Below, piece by piece: positions 1 to 12,893 of a stretch of 64,000 nucleotides of DNA. This DNA comes from Clarireedia homoeocarpa (lineage: Eukaryota > Ascomycota > Leotiomycetes > Helotiales > Rutstroemiaceae). Within the stretch, counting starts at the first letter, position 1; every line of letters starts with the position of its first letter. Below the pieces are notes generated by a model, which saw only the letters and a program-made list of their open reading frames with translations, was not told the DNA's origin and ran no database searches. Location: positions 248,001-312,000 of the forward strand of contig LNKV01000033.1 in assembly GCA_001465935.1 (NCBI GenBank), in the 5' to 3' direction. A program made the position numbers and the translations under genes.

Positions 1-122
1 AAGTCCATAAGCTGGGCATCATTCGTCCCCGCGTGTATGGGGAATAATATGCACATATTGGCAGTGACATTTGTACTGATTGTGCAAGCTAGCCCGCATC
101 AATTAGTGAAAGAGACCAAAAC

Positions 123-2049
123 ATGTCGAGTCGCGAGAAGAAAAAGGGCGAAGGTAGTCGCATAGGAACAACGAGTCGCGACACAACAAGTGGTGGAACA
201 AGTGGTGGAACAACAAGCCGTGGGACAACAAGCCGTGAAAAAAAAAAGCCATGGAACAAGCCGCGACGAAAAAACACCCTCGGAGACCAATCAGATCGCG
301 ACGGAAGACAGAAGATCAACAACCCGAACGAGGATGTCCAACTCGCGATGGAGATTTCAGAGCGTGAACCTCATATAGCAGAGAAATACAAGCGTGTAGA
401 GGAATATCGTGGACTGACACCGGCTGAGGGCGATAAAGTTCATTTACGACTGGGAAAAGCATGGTATTATTGAGCGTAAAAGTCTGGAAGAGGCATATAT
501 GGAGGCTTCTGCGCCTTATGATGTGCGCGGCAATAAAGCCCAGGAAGTCTCCACCGTTACATTCTGGTCGGCATTTTTCAAAGGGCAAATGTTCTATGGA
601 TTAAGATTTTTTATGGATTCACAGTGGAACCCAGGGAAAGCGAGCTCGGGTCCAGGTAAAGCAGTTGATTTGAACGTGAATTATAAAACCATCGATTATA
701 CTTAGAGGCTCTTGTTGCTAGTAGAGGCAAAGAGACATCCGGGTGAATAAGGTATGAAGGCGCACGATGTATTAGAGCTTGAGGTTCAATTGGAAGGTTA
801 TGGAAATGACTACCTCGAAAAGTGCGAAGATGTGGAGTTCATTTATTTGGCTTCGGTGGCATCAACGTCCTGTAGATTGTAGGTTATGAAGCGTCACGAG
901 AAGCCAATTTTGAAAAAGACTAAGGAAGAAGAGAAAATTGAGTATGGAAAGATGGTGGGGATGTGGTATCCAGAATATCGGGGAAATTGGCAATATTACA
1001 AGGGCGTAGGTTTGGATTGCGACAAGAAAGTCCTATATGATGCCTTTGATGAAATCAAAGAAAATCCTCCATCGGGCCCTTATGGAGAAACTTCAAGTAG
1101 CGAGGGAACAAGAAAAGCTAGGCGCAATGCTACGTCGTCGGGGTTGAAAGCTGCTTCAACAAGCGGAAGCGATCATACAGATAGGACAGGAAAAGTCAGG
1201 AGAAAACGCTCAATATCGAGAAAACGCTCAACATCGAAACAGAGACCTGAACGAGATGGGTCTCCACATTCGAGTAGTGATGGAGTCATTACTTCATCCA
1301 TGACATCGCGCAGATTGGATGGGAAGCCTCAGCAGTTGGAGAACTCAATAAATAAGGGCAGCAACCTCACACAAAGACCAAGCTTACAAAGACCCAATGC
1401 ACCAAGGCCAAATCCGGTTTCTATTTCTATCTCGGACTTTTCTGATCTAGGTGGTGTGGGCAATCAATTCGATCGTAGTCCAAAATCTAGCGGACTTACG
1501 CCAGATGCTGCTGATCTCAGATTCGATGATTTAGAGGGCACTGCCAGTAAAGCCCTCGGCGATAGTTATATGCGTCAAATCCTCAGTGGCGGCGTGAGTC
1601 TTCAGGAAACAAGAGAAGGTCTTGCCCCTCCCCGTCCGCCACGGAGTGTGAGCAATGAGTCTGTTAATTCTATTCATTCTACAATTTCTGCCTGGGAACG
1701 TGACTCAAAACGGGACCTTGCGAAAAGAGAAGAGGAAAGAGCTAGGAAAGGAAAAGGGAAAGGCAAAGATGGAGGGGAAGAAGACAGGGAACAGGCTGGG
1801 AGAGAATATAGATCATTGTCCTCCAAGTCTAACCGACGACGAAAGGAGCAAGCCGACAAGGGTAAGGGGAAAGGCAAAGTAGAGAGATCTCCAGACAGGA
1901 AGACGCGAGATGATAGGTTGAAGAGGTCACATGATGAGCGTCGCACGGAAAGTTTTAGTGACGGTTCAGGAAAGCCTCCAATACAACGACGAAAAAGTAC
2001 ACAGGAGAAATCGAGCAACAGCAGGGGTTCAAAAAAGAAGCCCGTTTGA
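123..2049 (+). pseudogene. Decayed gene for a nuclease-fold-like protein with a long basic low-complexity tail
   Basis: One ancestral reading frame can be followed with interruptions. The first part (from ATG 123) is a Ser/Thr/Gly/Lys-rich leader and then ordered sequence ending in GLTPAEGD. The frame shifts by one base in the run of A at 435-437 and continues as KFIYDWEKHGIIERKS. From about 438 to 2049 a single frame holds three stops: TAG 703, TAA 748 and TAG 880. Between them lies LLLVEAKR, then a QLEGY..DYLE segment and FIYLASV, an arrangement I know from fungal proteins of unknown function with a PD-(D/E)XK-like core. The last 390 codons (from ATG 886) are Ser/Arg/Lys-rich. All three stops could be former Trp codons changed by G to A. 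I see no intron that removes them without losing the EAK motif. The family assignment is inference. Confidence 0.6.
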
Positions 2050-3653
2050 TGAAACACAGATTGGTTCGTACAGCTGACATGGAGAAATAACCATTCGTCC
2101 TATAGTTTTTGAGTTCACAAGAGTACTTGATCTGCCTTGCACAGTTGTATGGACTTTCTGATATTGCTTCCAAAGTAAACTGATACACAATGCAAAATTC
2201 AGTTTCGCAAACCATGAAGCGACGAATCTTCGCACCGAGAATCAGCTCGATTCGGTGGAGTGAATGTTGTCTAGGGTTGAGCTATCTGCTCTTGTCGACG
2301 GGTTAAGAGTGGAAAAGGAATTCAGGAAGGAGAGAGTAATCGGCATCAGTAGAAGGAAAGAAGCGGATTGAAGAAAGTGCGAGTGGACAGGCCGCTAGGA
2401 CTGCCAACGCGCATCGGAACACGCTGAAAGAGTGCCAGATGGTTTGGGATGATGTCGAGCAGGAGCTGGAATGATGGTGAGGTCGGATGCTATTCCTGCA
2501 AAAGGTGTCGTGGTAAGAATTGATCGTGAATGCAAATATCATTACAAAGGATTTGTGAGAAGAAATGCGAGCATGGGAGGATATACGAATAAGTTTACCA
2601 CACAAATAGTCTCACACGTGATTGAAAAGATATTGGAGAACAATCGAGACTTATAACAACGCGCGACGTGGCGGCAATATAAAATTTTGAGGTGAATCGA
2701 TCAGAGGTCGAGTCCTGAGCAACGTATTACGTATTCCGACAAGACAGTGCGGGGAGAAGCAAGCAATTATATCACGTGATCCGGCAAACCGCGACGCGCT
2801 GCGGGCCGTTAGAACGCCGAACCCCTCCCACGCGGCCGCATAACATGCTTTGAGGCTTGCATGACTGCATCGACTCGACTGCATCAATTCGAGAGGTAAA
2901 GAATATTCTATCCATTCCACGCATTCGCCGTCGCATTTGCCGTCGCAGTCGCAGTCGCATTCACGCCGCATAGTTTATATAGAAAGACGGCGCCCTTGTA
3001 CACGTTTATATACAAGTTATTCTATCGGAGCATTTCTCCATTTTCCCATTCTCCCATCTCTTTGTCCCACCCTCTTCAAACCAGTTCTCGGCCAAATGAC
3101 CCCATTCAACGACCCCATTCAACGACCCCATCCAATGACCCATAATTTCCCCGCAATCCTCTTTCATCTCCAATATCCACTACTAATGAGCAGCTTCTCG
3201 GCGTCCCACGGCGGGAAAAAGCTGAGATTGGTCCCGAGCGCCATCTTGCTCTAGCTGTTATAGGCAAAAAGAGAACGACCCTCGATCGTTCATTGCCCCG
3301 ACCGGCTGTTTCCCTTTCCCTTTTCCATGTGGAATGCATAATCCATCGCATACGGCTGTGCGAGGGCGAGGACGAGCGTCGTACCATTTCGTCTCATGTT
3401 ATCTGTCGCATGTAACAATTGAATCCTAGGCTCAAGGCTCCCTCCTTCGACCACTGCTATTCACCTCTTTCCTACTGGCTGGTATAAGGCTAAGGCTGTT
3501 GTCGATTTCAGGCAGATGACCCCCTAGGTACTTTCTGCCTCCTCATTGTACCTCCTGGACACATTCTCTTCCTTCTTTTTCCTCTTCTCCAAACATCACC
3601 AACAAAATATAGCACAGATGAGGGTCTGAAAGCAACACTTGGCTTCCAGCAAG
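2050..3653. other. Intergenic region upstream of the transhydrogenase gene
   Basis: No convincing gene is seen. The stretch holds a CGTCGCA-type repeat near 2928-2960, three near-identical copies of a CATTCAACGACCC-like unit at about 3098-3140, and pyrimidine-rich DNA from 3540 to 3600 close to the start codon. This is probably the promoter and 5' leader of the next gene. Confidence 0.5.
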
Positions 3654-6600
3654 ATGAAGCCGATATTCAAGTTGTGTCGCGCAAATACCCCTGCGGGGTT
3701 TCACTTACTACCACGTGCAACTTCTAGCATTCTTGGTCAGTTGCATTTCAAATGAACCTTCTATGCCTCGTATCACTTTCTGGTCGTACGAATTCTGCTT
3801 TCATTGACTGACATACCATATCTCAGCTTCTCATGCACGAATACTACACCAAATTGACCATGTTCAGCATAAGAGATACAATTCGACAAATGCTACCCTT
3901 GCTACCTCTACCTCCTCTGTTCCTGCAACTTCTGCACCTCTCTCAACCGCGTCCTCCAATTCCGTCGTTCCCGACCTCATCACTACACCATATTCAAATC
4001 TCACAGTTGGCATAGCTCGAGAGACATTCCCAAACGAGCGAAGAGTCGCAGTCACCCCACAAAATGCGGCACTACTCATCAAGAAAGGCTTTGCACGAGT
4101 TCTTGTAGAGCAAGGTGCAGGAGCCGAGGCTCAGTTTCCAGACGAGGCATATGAGAGTGCTGGAGCGACGATAGTGAATCGGAAAAATGTTTGGACGGAA
4201 AGTGATATCTTGTTGAAAGTTCGCGCACCAACTGCCGAGGGTCCAAATAATGAAGTCGACTCATTGAAACCCAATGGCACCATCATCTCCTTCTTATATC
4301 CTGCGCAAAACAAGAATGTGGTCCAGAAGCTTGCCGACAAAGGTGTTACCTCGTTTGCTATGGATATGATTCCTAGAATATCTCGCGCACAGGTGTTTGA
4401 TGCGTTGAGGTAAGGTCTTCTGGAATGCGTCCATACATTTTTGGCTTACAAACTATCCTTTCTAGTTCAATGGCAAATATTGCTGGATACAAGGCTGTTC
4501 TTGAAGCATCGAATCACTTTGGAAGGTTTCTCACCGGACAAGTTACTGCCGCTGGGTAAGACTTCATTATCCCTAATTCGAACTGTACCCCTCGCTAACT
4601 CCTTGTAGAAAGGTAATTTCAGAACATTCAACTAGGAGGTTTCGATCCACTAATGCCATTTAGGTCCCCCCGAGTAAGGTTTTGGTCATTGGAGGTGGTG
4701 TCGCGGGTCTGAGTGCCATTGGCACAGTATGTATTCATGGCTCGTACACAATTTGACAGATTCGCTGACGATTCCTTAGGCTCGTCGATTGGGCGCTATC
4801 GTCCGCGGATTTGATACCAGACCTGAAGTTCGTGAACAAGTTCAATCTCTCGGTGCTGAATTTATTGAAGTCGACATGAAAGAGGATGGGTCGGGCGCAG
4901 GTGGGTACGGAAAAGAAATGTCTAAGGAATTCATCGAGGCAGAAATGAAACTCTTCATGGAACAATGTCGTGACGTTGATATTGTCATCACTACCGCGCT
5001 TATCCCTGGTAGACCAGCGCCCCGCTTGATTACAGAGGAGGTAAGATTCCAGTTTCGCCAATCACAGTGCATAATCTAATTCAACACTGCAGATGGTGGC
5101 TGCAATGAAACCCGGTTCCGTAATTGTCGATTTAGCTGCCGAAGCGGGAGGGAATTGCGAAAAAACTGTACCTGGTCAATTGACAGTTCATAAAGGAGTT
5201 ACTATCATAGGTTTGTGTGCATACCATGAAAACTATTGTTTGGATGCTCACGCGTCAAAGGATACACCGATCTTCCGTCTAGACTACCAAGTCAATCTTC
5301 CACTCTGTATTCGAACAACATAACGAAGTTTCTTCTTTCCATTGCTCCAGAAGATAAGCATTTTGGTATTGATCTCAAAGACGAAGTTGTTCGCGGTTCT
5401 ATCGTTACACACAAGGGTGAAATCATCCCACCAGCTCCACGGCCTGTCCCTCCAGCAGCTAAACCTGCTTCAACGATTGCACCAACTGGTGCTCCAGTGA
5501 ACGCTGTAGCCCTAACTCCATGGCAGAAGCAAACAAGAGAAGTGGCCAGTGTAACCGGTGGCATGGGACTTGCTGTAATTCTTGGTAAAGCGACTGGTCC
5601 CATCTTTATGAGTAATGCTTTCACGTTTGCGTTGGCTGGACTCATTGGATATCGTACTGTGTGGGGTGTCACTCCTGCTTTGCATTCACCTCTCATGAGT
5701 GTTACAAATGCTATTTCAGGTGAGGATATGCAATCTCACAGCCATTTAGAATTTTCACTAACGGAAATCAGGCATGGTCGGTGTCGGAGGTTTTTTCATC
5801 ATGGGTGGAGGGCTTGTTCCTCATACGTTTCCACAAGTCCTTGGCGCTCTTTCGGTTTTGCTAGCATTTGTTAATGTCTCTGGTGGTTTTGTGATCACAA
5901 AGCGAATGCTTGATATGTTTAAAAGTATGTCCTGGATTCTCAATCTCTAGTTTATGGCCTTCACTTACATACTTCACTCTTAGGGCCTACTGATCCTCCC
6001 GAGTATCCATGGCTTTACGCAATTCCCGCTGCTGTATTCGGTGCTGGGTATCTTGCAGCTGCCAGCACAGGCATGGCTGGACTTGTTCAAGCAGGTTATC
6101 TTGCTAGCAGTCTCCTATGTATCGGTAAGTTAGAGTCCCAGATGGTGGATCCCTGGTTACTAACTAGACAGGCTCACTTTCTGGACTTGCTTCTCAAATG
6201 ACTGCGCGACGAGGAAATATTCTTGGTATACTAGGAGTCGGAGCTGGAATTCTTGCCTCCCTAGCGGCTGTTGGGTTTTCTCCCGATGTTCTTGTACAAT
6301 TTGGGGCTGTGGCTGCACTTGGCGCATTGATTGGTATGTCCGACGGAGTGTGATATATCATAATTCGGTATACTGACCATCATTTAGGATTGAGAATTGG
6401 CCGTCGTACGACTGCTACAGATTTACCACAAACAGTCGCCGCATTACATTCCGTTGTCGGTCTTGCTGCGGTCTTGACGAGCTTTGGGAGTGTCATGGCA
6501 GACATCCCAGATATATCAACTCTTCATCTCGTAGCAGGATATTTAGGTGTCTTGATTGGTATGTATATGAAAATTCTAATCAAAGTCACCAACTAACCTG

Positions 6601-8101
6601 ACTCAGGCGGCGTCACATTCACCGGATCGATTGTAGCCTATATGAAACTAGCAGGTCGAATGTCTTCAAGACCAATTAAGCTTCCAGGTCCTAAGCATGC
6701 TCTGAATACATCCCTCCTCGGCGTGAACATCGCAACAATGGGCACGTTCCTTACCATGGCACCTGCCTCTCCAGTCATTGCCGCATGTTGTCTGGCCGGA
6801 AATGCAGTGCTGAGTTTTGTCAAGGGATACACTACTACAGCAGCCATTGGTGGAGCAGATATGCGTAAGTACTTTAACAGCTCTCAAAATTGTGATCTTC
6901 ATACTTAATGGACTTTAGCTGTTGTCATCACTGTTCTAAATGCCTACTCTGGTTTCGCACTGGTAGCTGAGGGTTTCATGCTCGATAATCCTCTGTTAAC
7001 TACGATCGGCTCCTTGATAGGAGTTAGTGGATCAATTCTTTCGTATATCATGGCAAGCTTTCGAATTCGACTTTGGTGGTAATCATAATGCTAATAACTA
7101 CAGTGTGTCGCAATGAATCGCTCAATTGGAAACGTCCTCTTTGGAGGCATCGCGCCGGCAGCTGAAACAGAACATAAAATCGAAGGTCAAATAACCAAAA
7201 CCAATATAGATGAGACTGTAGAAGCTCTAGAAAATGCGGAAAGTGTCATTATAGTGAGTGTTTTTTTCTTCTATCCGCTCATATATCCTTCGAAGTCTAA
7301 CATCAAATGCAGGTTGTCGGATACGGGATGGCTGTCGCGAAAGCTCAATATGCCATATCGGATATCACGAAAATGCTCAAGAGTAAAGGAATCAATGTGC
7401 GCTTCGCTATTCATCCAGTTGCTGGTCGAATGCCGGGTCAATGTAATGTCCTCCTCGCAGAAGCTAGCGTTCCATATGATAGTGAGTCACTACTCTTTTT
7501 ACTCTCGCATTTCTCATAAACTTGTCTCCTTGCTCTTCCTATCGTCACCTCCGCCAAATTCCGTCTCAACACTTATCCCTCTTAATCCTTTCCCGTCCCC
7601 CCCCCCTTCATCCAATCTCTCATCCACCTAACCCATAAAACCTTAACTAACACCTCCTCTCCCCCACCCCCCAGTCGTCCTCGAAATGGACGAAATCAAC
7701 GACGACTTCGCCCACACAGACCTCACGCTCGTCATCGGCGCCAACGACACCGTCAACCCCATCGCGCTGGAGCCTGGCTCGTCCATCGCAGGAATGCCGG
7801 TCCTACATGCGTGGAAGAGTAAACAGGTTATTGTGATGAAGAGAGGCATGGCCAGTGGGTATGCCGATGTGGTTAATCCGATGTTTTATATGCCTGGGAC
7901 TAAGATGTTGTTTGGTGATGCGAGAGGGAGTTGTGATGGTGAGTTTTGTTTTGTTTTTCCCTTTCTTTCAATTTCTTTGATTGAGGAGATGTGGAGTTTG
8001 AGATTGGCTATGATTAAGGATCGATGCTAATGATTTCCTCTTGTTTTTTTGCAGCGATTAAAGCTGCTCTGGAAGCTAGGAATCGGATGTACGACGTCTA
8101 A
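3654..8101 (+). CDS. NAD(P) transhydrogenase, mitochondrial (proton-translocating, fused alpha-beta)
   Basis: This enzyme of the inner mitochondrial membrane couples hydride transfer between NADH and NADP+ to proton movement and supplies matrix NADPH. Eighteen exons give 1102 residues: 3654-3735, 3827-4409, 4466-4555, 4609-4612, 4664-4726, 4780-5040, 5093-5210, 5261-5719, 5772-5924, 5984-6124, 6172-6333, 6388-6558, 6607-6864, 6919-7052, 7104-7253, 7313-7481, 7675-7938, 8055-8101. The N-terminus is an Arg-rich presequence with a likely cleavage at R44-Y45-N. Domain I (PntA-like) has [15 protein letters not shown], the NAD-binding GGGVAG near 263-268 and [19 protein letters not shown] long hydrophobic domain II follows. 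Domain III (PntB-like) has [11 protein letters not shown] near 945-955, [18 protein letters not shown] and GANDTVN near 1021-1027. Order and length fit the single-chain eukaryotic enzyme. The start was chosen because it gives the presequence and correct phase. The 4-nt exon and one GC-AG intron are unusual. Confidence 0.95.
4609..4612 (+). other. 4-nt microexon of the transhydrogenase gene
   Basis: AAAG lies between the acceptor ending at 4608 and a donor GTAATT at 4613. It completes a Gly codon and supplies a Lys. Joined this way, the protein reads [20 protein letters not shown], the conserved family sequence, in frame. No other nearby splice combination restores the frame. Confidence 0.75.
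7053..7103 (+). other. GC-AG intron of the transhydrogenase gene
   Basis: This 51-base intron starts GCAAGC and ends CTACAG, with a CTAATAAC branch-like site. Splicing here joins SYIM to [11 protein letters not shown], the conserved junction. Using the nearest GT instead would add residues and run into a stop. Confidence 0.85.
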
Positions 8102-8498
8102 TTCTGACACACTTGTCATATGCTACCCCCTCTTTCGTCTTATCTCTACTACTATAGGTAAGAGTATGGTATCATTAATTAAATCATATTGAATTGAATC
8201 AAATCAAGTCAAATCAAAATTGCAAACCCGATGTCGACGAAAAAAACAAGAATCAAATTCATACAATCATGAAATTTGTCTTTTATCAAACTTATGTCTA
8301 TGTCTAATCCCATCTCCGATTTTCTGATAGCCACGACTATTACAAGTCCCCTTGTCTATCATGACCCAGACGCAAATCTCCACTCACTTCACTCCCATAA
8401 CCATAACCCATAACCATGATCCCAATCTCCCTTATGAACTTTAACAAGGGTGATCTCTGCTGTTTCTTCCCCTCCCCTTGTCTTCTTACCCGCTGTCT
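8102..8498. other. Convergent 3' region
   Basis: The transhydrogenase gene and the secreted-protein gene end toward each other here. The DNA is AT-rich (AATTAAATCATATTGAATTG type runs at 8175-8220) and probably carries both 3' UTRs and polyadenylation signals. No gene is seen. Confidence 0.5.
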
Positions 8499-10450
8499 CT
8501 ACAACCCAAGCAACTCCGACAATAATAGACCTACAACAGCTCCCACAAAGATCAAAAAGATATTGCGTCCCAACGTAGCTCCATTGCTAGCCTGAGCTGG
8601 CACAACCCCATTCCCACTATCGGTTGCATTTCCATTACCGGTTCCACTACCACTTCCACTACCGCCACTACCGCTTCCACTTCCACTACCGCTTCCAGTT
8701 CCAGTCACACCTCCAGGTCCACTCCCAGTTCCAGTTCCAGTTCCAGTTCCACTTCCACTTCCACTTCCACTTCCACTTCCACTTTCACTTCCACTTCCAC
8801 TACCGCTTCCACTACCTGCTCCCACATTTCCACTGCCAAAACCGGTTCCATTAAAAACACCCCCTTGTCCTGCTATTCCATTTGCGAACGATCCTATGCT
8901 GGGAGTGGTTGCTGACCCAGGAGTACCTGGAGCTGGAACCGAAGAATTGTTGTTGGACGGGATGATAGAGGACGAACCTGATGATTCTGATGAGCCATTC
9001 GATGCAACGCCCGAAACAATCGTAGTGCCATTTGTGAAGATACCTATAACAGCAGTACTGACCGCGTTGCTTGGGAGGACATTGCTACTCGCAAGAGCTG
9101 GAACAGGAGTGCTGTTGAGAAAACCAGACACGACAACAGGGCCATTAAAAGCAGTAACGCGAGCAGCGGCACTGGATACCGTTACTGTCTCACCGATAAC
9201 CGCATTAAACGTACTATTCACTCTCCCGGCCCCCGACATTATGCCAATCACAGTCAGTCCTGCGGTTCCAGACATTATGGCCGTTGCAGTTGGCTTTGCA
9301 ATTGCAGTTGCAATTCCTGTTCCCATCATCACAGTTGCAGTTCCATCCAAGTTCATCATACCAGCAGTCCCGAAAGCCGTAACCGTAGACGTGTTTTCTA
9401 CAACCGTGGTAGTCATAGAAGATGTCCCACTCGTACTTGTACTTCCATTAAGTCCGTGCTCATACAAAGAACATGTGGCATCCATGGCAAGCGGACATGT
9501 GGAATCCGAGCAAATCGATTGTAATTGGGCACCTTGAGCTGGAACAACAACGGTAGGGGGCGAACAACGGTAGTCGAAGATGGACATGAGGGCGATGCCG
9601 AGAAGAACGAGGTCAGCTGATGGAACACCAAGGGATTGTGCGGAAAGCACGACTTGTTGGATGAAGTAAGATACTTCAGGGTAGGTCAGAGACATGAATC
9701 TATGGAAGTGTCAGTTGAAGGGTGATGAAATATTGGATAGGCGGGTGGAAGGTTAAGCGATGAAACACCGAAGAGGGTTGAGGAAGGGGAATGTAAAGGT
9801 CAAGAAGATACAAACTTATGAACTTGATATTGCGATCCAGATCCATCATAATTAGGAAGCTCCTCACCACCCTGCTTAGAGCATCCTAGAACAACACCGA
9901 AATACTCGTAAAGATGGGTCAAAAGAATGCTACCAAGATCAGTCACCCATTCAGCCATTAGTTGTCTAGAACAATAAATCACTTACTATTGATTTGAACC
10001 CTTATCATCTGCAGGTAGATTCCTCTTAAGCGGCCCAGCACCGCCCCCATCAAGGAAATTGACCGAAACACCTACATTCCCACCGGTATTTGTCGAAGCA
10101 AGATCGCCATTGAAGTACTTGGCCAATGCAACTTGTGTGCCATCGTAGATTCCTGGTGCAAGAATACCGGGAACGGCGATTCCGGTGTTGGGTTGGGTGT
10201 CTGGAGAGTCGCTGTTAGTTTTTACTCGGATCATTTGAGCAATGGAATTAGGAGGGATAAGAGATAAGTAAGTCTTACAGTTACCGATGACAGCAGTATT
10301 GACGAGGAGAGTCAAGAAAGTTGCTTGGTTTGCAGCAGTGTTGTCGTTTAACAGAGCTGTAGTGTAGTAATCGCAGACGGTGATGTTTGCGGGACGTTGA
10401 GCGATAGCTGTGCCGAGAAGGACCGCGGCGGGGAGAATGTGAATGAACAT
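8499..10450 (-). CDS. Secreted, probably GPI-anchored protein with a Gly/Ser repeat stalk
   Basis: Four exons (10450-10279, 10200-9987, 9929-9816, 9699-8499) give 566 residues. The N-terminus is a signal peptide (MFIHILPAAVLLGTAIA, cut before QRP); an in-frame ATG at 10465 is an alternative start. The globular part reads ANITVCDYYTTALL and later CSKQGGEELPNYDG and holds several Cys. A long Ser/Thr/Ala/Gly stretch follows, then a near-perfect Gly-Ser and Gly-Thr repeat. The C-terminus is hydrophobic (FLIFVGAVVGLLLSELLGL) after a small-residue region, as for GPI attachment. The protein likely sits at the cell wall or plasma membrane with the repeat as a spacer. I do not recognise the globular family. 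The donor of intron 1 could be at 10278 (chosen) or 10284; both keep the frame. Confidence 0.75.
8638..8820 (-). repeat. In-frame Gly-Ser/Gly-Thr coding minisatellite
   Basis: Tandem hexamers of the type CCACTT or CCAGTT (plus strand) run through the last exon of the secreted-protein gene and encode (GS)n and (GT)n. Because the unit is six bases, gain or loss of copies keeps the frame, so length variation between strains is likely. Confidence 0.85.
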
Positions 10451-12893
10451 GGTGGGTGAAAACATGAAATTCAACACGATATATGAATTGATGCTCTTAC
10501 TCTGATATAATTTGCTAGAGAAGCACAGCCAAAAAGTGAAGCTAAGAACAGGTGTTGATGATGGAGGTGAGAGGAGCAAGTAAAAGTGAAGAAGTGAAAG
10601 GTTTTATAAGGGATTATTGGGTCTTCTTCGTGCCTTCTATATCAAAAATGGGTTGCAATATGCCGGAAAGATGAAAAAGAAGAGATGTGAGGAAGGAACG
10701 AGGCAATACATCTAGAGAACGACAGTACGGCATCACGTGACTTGTCCATCAAAAGATTGAACCTTGACGATAACTTCCAACTGCTGTTGCATGCTGATGG
10801 TTCTGGTGTAGGTTTCCTTGGAGCTTGCAAGCGTCCTACTCGTGAGAAAGATCACTTGACGCGGCGACCGAAAGGCTCTTCTCCAAATAGCTGAGGCTTG
10901 AAATTTATCGCGCCGCGCTCTGAAAGAAAGAAAGTCCGCACAGAACGTCCAATTTTAGTGTATGTTATGCATGAAATTGAACTTGGTCATTGGGGGTGCA
11001 TGGCTATGGTCATGTCTTGGTTTGGGGGTCACTGGGAGAGAGGAGGGAGAAAGCTGAATAGAGGGAGCATGTGTAAGAGAACAATGTCTGCTTTGGATTT
11101 GGACAAAGACGCTGCTGAACGTCCCGTAGATGTCTGTCATTCTAATAACTCCCATGCCCTGTTGGAGCACAGCGCGATTAATATTCGGATGGAAAAGCAC
11201 ACCGACGTGAAGGTCATTGAACAGAGGCACCCATGAATGTATGCCACTCGACGGCGCACTTGAAAAATAGCTCACTGATCTCTTGCACGTGAGGAGCTGG
11301 AGCTAGGTGAAGCAAATGTTTTGATCCACAAGATGGAATGTAATGTGACCTTGTAGTTCCTGGCTCCCGGTGGTACCTGTGAAATAGTAATAGCAGTGGT
11401 AAAGGCAAAGAAGACTCTCATCCTTTGTTTGCATGCTTACTAAGGACCTAATGATCATCCCATCCCAGGTCACCCGAATCACTGCTGGGAGGACTCGTTG
11501 ATTTAGGTGTACTTCGTATGGTGCTCCGATATCCTGACAACCAAGTCACTAGTATCTTAGACCGACATGGAGACCTTTGAAGCCCGGCAAGATCCTTCTA
11601 GAGCGAGATGGATGCTACTGTTCGGCGGCCGCTCTTATGTGGGTAGGTAAGGAGGGGTTGGTAAGTCTACTGTAATCGTATCCACGGCCCTCCGTGATAA
11701 CATAATGATATCCAGCTTTTGGTTCACAGTACAAGTTTACACCACTCGAATGGCTAGAATGATCACGCATCGAAGCCACTCAGCATGAATACTTGATTCC
11801 GTACAGAGCACGAAGTAGAGCAAAGTTTCTCAACACCATCTAGCCACCGCTACCTCGGATGATTCATGGTAGAACCGCCAGAATTGAGGGGTATGACGGA
11901 GATTGAGTCGCACTTGCTGTAATAGCAATTCTCGGCTGGAGAATTCTCGGTGGCTGGGAAGACGCTGCGATACTTAATTTGACGGTCGGCGATGCGTCTT
12001 TTAATATGGCAGTTTTCTCTCGGTGTTGTGGGTGTGGGTGTGGGTGTGGTGGATATGGATGTAGTCCGGCTCAAGATTTATACACCGCAATTATGCAGCT
12101 CGGACAACACCGCAAGAGCCTCTTTCCGCATAACTCTTGCATAGAACGAATTCATAACCTCAGGGCCACTCGTATGCCGAGCTCCTGATGCGATTAGCTG
12201 AATGGGAGAATGGGATTTTGGCAGTTACCGGTGTCAAAGCTGCCCGCACAGTGGAACGGTGGAGAGGAAGAGGAGAAGACAGGCTGATCTGATCCGATCT
12301 CGCGGCACTGGAATGTGAGATACATGTACATGTATGTACATGCACAGAGTAGGCGGTGGATGTTAGCCTTACACTGACACTGACACTGACATCTCCCCGG
12401 GTAACTATCGATGTCTCTGATCGGCCTCGTGGTCTTGCCAGTTCGTGGATAACCCCCTCAATACGATAATCCTTAATATGGCCAATATGATCCATCCTTT
12501 GATCATCAGACAGAGTTCGGTAGACCCTACAGTATCTAATCTTGCGGAGGGATCCTTCTTCTGTGTATCCTTCTACGGCCGGTACATCCGTCCCCCTTCC
12601 AACCATCCCTATTCACATGCTTTTGCGTACAAAACGGGACCAAAAGGTACCAAAAGGTACCAAATGCGAGACAAACCCACCCCAAATACAACGCTTTCCC
12701 GTATGCCGCCCGGATCATATCTCCTTAACCCCAGCCTTTCAATTTCTGCCCCTGCTGACGGGGGGGGAACGCGGTGGATGTGGGCTGGATGGGTGGATGT
12801 GGGTGGATGTACTGTACGCGGTCTTGGGTGGATTGGGAGTGGAAGCGTACCAATATCCTCGCGAGACTGGTACCAAGGTACAAGGTACAAGGT

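Noticed and set aside
8896..9537. Long plus-strand open frame opposite the secreted-protein gene
   Set aside because: It is a mirror of the Ala/Val/Thr-rich coding strand of the minus-strand gene, which has a signal peptide and consistent introns.
10898..11275. Open frames on both strands in the 3.5 kb spacer
   Set aside because: They overlap each other, have no domain or conserved-looking motif and no splice structure.
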